Of a stretch of 64,000 bases of DNA, positions 61,722 through 64,000 are shown in pieces. Numbering within the stretch: position 1 is the first letter of the stretch; each line of letters begins with the position of its first letter. The stretch is from Rhizobium sp. JAB6 (GTDB lineage Bacteria > Pseudomonadota > Alphaproteobacteria > Rhizobiales > Rhizobiaceae). Position numbers and translations under genes: made by a program. Location: NCBI RefSeq assembly GCF_003024605.1, contig NZ_PYJQ01000009.1, forward strand, positions 186,001 through 250,000. The letters run 5' to 3'. A model generated the notes under the pieces. The model saw only the letters and a program-made list of their open reading frames with translations. It had not been told where the DNA came from and searched no databases.

Positions 61722-64000
61722 TCAGCTTAGCGGTCGCCGATTGACCGCATCGAGGAAGGACATGTCCTCGGCACCATTCCTCCCGAAGACGAAGAAATCC
61801 GCCTCCGTGATCAACGGGTGCTTGTAGGGATTATCGACGTGCTTGAGCAGCTTCCATTCCGGCAGCCAGCGCTCGACGTCATCGGTGAACCGGCGGTTTT
61901 TCACATGAACGGCACCCTGACGGTCGGGAGCGCTGTAGTTCGAGGAATAAACGACGACATATTTGTTCGACAGCGCGAAAAGCTTGTCGATATAAGCTCG
62001 ATATACATCATCCTCGACGAGGTGGAGGATGACGTCCAGTGACAAGGTCAGCTCGAAGGCGCCGTAATAGCGGCTCATGTCCAATTGCGGATCGCCCAGC
62101 CAGACGAAGGCTCGGCCGGGATGATTCCCATGGATACGGCGGCAGAGATCGACCGCCGTCCGTGAGACATCGAAGCCCGTATAGTCTTCGAAGGCGAGAT
62201 AGCGGAGCTGGTTTCCATCACCACTGCCAAGCTCCCCTACCCGCCGCAACTGCTTTTCGGCCGCAAAGGCATTGAGGATGAGGCCCTTGTATTCAGCGGA
62301 TTTATTGTAGGAACCAGCGCCAGAATTGCCCCCTGCGAGATAGCGCTGCTCCCAATATTGCGCCGAATCGAAGCCGGATTGTTCATCAGGAGCGGAATGC
62401 GCCGGCAAAGATGGAGCGGCCACGGGGTTGGCAAGCGGCGCAATCGGCTTGAGCCAGTTTTCCCACTCGTTGCCACCAGCCAATCTCAATTCGTTGCCGT
62501 TGCGAAGCGTCCAGGCTTTGACCCGCCCTGCATGTTTCGACAATAATTCCAGATAGGCAGATGTTTTGCCGCCGCTGCGGGCAACAAGATGCACTTCGCA
62601 GAAGAAATCCGGATGAAGCGCCACGCTGCGCATGTCCTCCGTCTCGTGATCGCAGGTGACGAAGATGATCGGATCACGCTCACGCCCGGCCACCGCCAGG
62701 ACGAATTCAACCAGCCCGTCGGCGCGATCTGCATCCACGAGATAGATGATGGAGGAAGTATCCGCCGCATCCGAGCTGAGAAGCGAGATCGGATACATCG
62801 ACGACAATACTTCATCCTGCCTCATCGAGCTGTCATAGGCCGATCCCGTGCCGGCTGCCGACTGTGCGTAGATCGTCGAGCGCGGCACCTCTATCGTCTG
62901 CAGCCAGCCATCCCTGCGTGGCACTACATAGGAGGGGATGCCCCGCCGATGAAGATATTCCGTTAGCCAGATATCCGCCATGTTGCGATGACGGAAATCG
63001 GCAAGCGTCACCTTGACGATGCTCGAATGAAAAGCGCTGGTGCCGGTCGCAGCCACATGGACGCGTCGGCGACGCATCAGGGCACGCTCGTAGTGAAAGA
63101 CGGCGCGGCTGTGCTCCTTGTAGTAGCCACGGCTCGGCTGCAAAATAATCGAGCCATGCACGCTGACAACGGCGCGGCCACGCAACTGCGCGAGTTCGCC
63201 GACCATGCGGGTCACAAAATCGTCGGGATAGATGATATCGTCGTCACAGCTGATATAAATGGCATCCTTGACCTGTTCCAGTCCCCAGAACTTTCCGGCG
63301 TCGCCATAACGGCTGCCATCGGTATCGATGAAATGCCGGATTTTCGGATGTTCCGCAATGAAGCGCGGCGCCTCTGTAAAGCCGTTGAGATAGACATAGA
63401 TCCGATCGACCTGCGGCAGCAGAGACATGACGGTCGCTCGCAAGGCGACCTCGTTGCCGGCGACCGTCGCCATGCCGGCAACGATCTCTTCCGTCGGCGG
63501 CAACGCCGCCATATGCGCGGGATCGATCGTCTGAATACGCCTTTCCGGGCGGGCATCCGCAGGCTTCGCTTCGAAGAGATAAGTCGGCGTTTCGTTGTAG
63601 ACCTTGATTTTGCGATAGCCGAGCGGGCGTAGAACGGCTTCGACATCCGTCAAAGCCTGCGCCGTCGCCGCTTCGACAAGCAGCTTGGGACGGCACCGCT
63701 CTATCGTGCCGATGGCGCCGCGCAGAACGTCCACCTCCATGCCCTCGACATCGATCTTGATGAGATCGACATGCTGCCCCCCGGCTATGTCGTCGAGACG
63801 GGCGACCGGAACCTGTCCGTCGGCGGTCACCATGACGCGGGCCAACCCCAGCCAGGACGAATCCTCTTCGATAACGTTTCCCATGCCCGCCTCGGCCCCC
63901 AGGGCTATCGGCTTGATATCGACCCGATCCTGCAGGCCATTGAGAGTAACGTTCGCCCGAAGAACATTGAGCGCAGCCTCGTTCGGCTCGATGGCGAGTA
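61722..64000 (-). CDS. Multidomain FkbM methyltransferase / glycosyltransferase / SAM methyltransferase (5' end outside window)
   Basis: The minus-strand frame is open to the right edge; 758 residues are visible. They begin in a FkbM-type methyltransferase core (AIEPNEAALNVLRANVTLNG, then LIKIDVEGMEVDVLRGA, to about 135). A glycosyltransferase-like region follows (IVAGMATVAGNEVALRATVM, acidic ISCDDDIIYPDDF near 249, HFHYERALMRRRRVH-type segment). After a linker comes a class I methyltransferase (RRVGELGSGDGNQL near 588, TGFDVSRTAVDLC). The internal Met at 63884 is not the start. Likely modifies a surface glycan or lipo-saccharide; substrate unknown. Confidence 0.82.
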   Translation of the reverse strand, partial: LAIEPNEAALNVLRANVTLNGLQDRVDIKPIALGAEAGMGNVIEEDSSWLGLARVMVTADGQVPVARLDDIAGGQHVDLIKIDVEGMEVDVLRGAIGTIERCRPKLLVEAATAQALTDVEAVLRPLGYRKIKVYNETPTYLFEAKPADARPERRIQTIDPAHMAALPPTEEIVAGMATVAGNEVALRATVMSLLPQVDRIYVYLNGFTEAPRFIAEHPKIRHFIDTDGSRYGDAGKFWGLEQVKDAIYISCDDDIIYPDDFVTRMVGELAQLRGRAVVSVHGSIILQPSRGYYKEHSRAVFHYERALMRRRRVHVAATGTSAFHSSIVKVTLADFRHRNMADIWLTEYLHRRGIPSYVVPRRDGWLQTIEVPRSTIYAQSAAGTGSAYDSSMRQDEVLSSMYPISLLSSDAADTSSIIYLVDADRADGLVEFVLAVAGRERDPIIFVTCDHETEDMRSVALHPDFFCEVHLVARSGGKTSAYLELLSKHAGRVKAWTLRNGNELRLAGGNEWENWLKPIAPLANPVAAPSLPAHSAPDEQSGFDSAQYWEQRYLAGGNSGAGSYNKSAEYKGLILNAFAAEKQLRRVGELGSGDGNQLRYLAFEDYTGFDVSRTAVDLCRRIHGNHPGRAFVWLGDPQLDMSRYYGAFELTLSLDVILHLVEDDVYRAYIDKLFALSNKYVVVYSSNYSAPDRQGAVHVKNRRFTDDVERWLPEWKLLKHVDNPYKHPLITEADFFVFGRNGAEDMSFLDAVNRRPLS

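Noticed and set aside
1..64000. CRISPR arrays, insertion sequences, prophage, restriction or other defence islands
   Set aside because: Scanned for regular direct repeats with spacers, transposase, integrase and phage-like genes; none seen. The only repeats are short palindromic elements and coding Sel1 repeats.

Overview
The window looks like chromosomal DNA of a fast-growing alphaproteobacterium of the Rhizobium/Agrobacterium group. The evidence is high GC with GC-rich third codon positions, a complete acpXL-type cluster for very-long-chain lipid A acylation, aerobic (cobN-type) cobalamin genes, and two kinds of palindromic repeat typical of Rhizobiaceae. No rRNA, tRNA, CRISPR array, IS element, prophage or integrase is visible. 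The region is mostly housekeeping or core-accessory, not a recent island.

Layout. 1-5.2 kb: the end of a sensor histidine kinase, a RIME-like repeat, dgkA, divergent cobT and cobS (nucleotide-loop assembly), a DUF1289 protein, a membrane-anchored aspartic protease and a DMT exporter. 5.2-8.9 kb: a GNAT acetyltransferase overlapping a FolC-like ligase, then a YadG/YadH-type ABC exporter. 8.9-15.6 kb: an unassigned terminator with a possible sRNA, small and exported proteins, an extensin-like lipoprotein, a thioesterase and two adjacent Sel1-repeat proteins. 15.6-22.8 kb: an MFS carrier, a long UvrB, an SRPBCC protein, a class III adenylate cyclase, a cold-shock gene with a long leader and perfect terminator, and a 246-bp element with terminal inverted repeats. 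22.8-25.2 kb: DusA, an FAH-family hydrolase and a gamma-carbonic anhydrase-like protein. 25.3-29.9 kb: a zinc regulon (zur-znuB-znuC, divergent znuA, a COG0523 GTPase) with three matching GTNAT-N3-ATNAC palindromes. 29.9-37 kb: a PAS protein, the lipid A cluster lpxXL-adh-fabF1-fabF2-fabZ-acpXL, and an L,D-transpeptidase.

37-56 kb is dominated by cobalamin synthesis. One run is cobE, a nucleoside hydrolase, then cobA-cobB-cobC-cobD with 4-nt overlaps. A second is cobU-cobW-cobN-(DMSP-lyase-family cupin)-cobO, preceded by a cobalamin riboswitch. cobQ lies beyond a chloride channel gene. With cobT and cobS at the left end, these cover uroporphyrinogen III methylation, a,c-diamidation, cobalt insertion, adenosylation, amidation, aminopropanol attachment and loop assembly. 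The central ring-contraction genes must be elsewhere. 56-61.6 kb holds a conserved-looking 47-codon gene, a glycine betaine/proline-type ABC importer (proX-proW-proV) and a betaine-homocysteine methyltransferase, forming an import-and-use cassette. The right edge holds a large multidomain FkbM/glycosyltransferase/methyltransferase protein that runs off the window.

Most notable observations: (1) two inverted palindromic repeats lie inside cobN and are translated in frame; (2) FabF2 of the lipid A cluster lacks the catalytic Cys and one His of the ketosynthase triad while FabF1 keeps all three, suggesting a KS/chain-length-factor-like pair; (3) a coherent Zur regulon includes a zinc-type GTPase; (4) a DMSP-lyase-family cupin is translationally coupled inside the B12 operon. 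I found no clear wholly new multi-gene system; the FabF1/FabF2 pair and the cobN insertion are the best candidates for follow-up.
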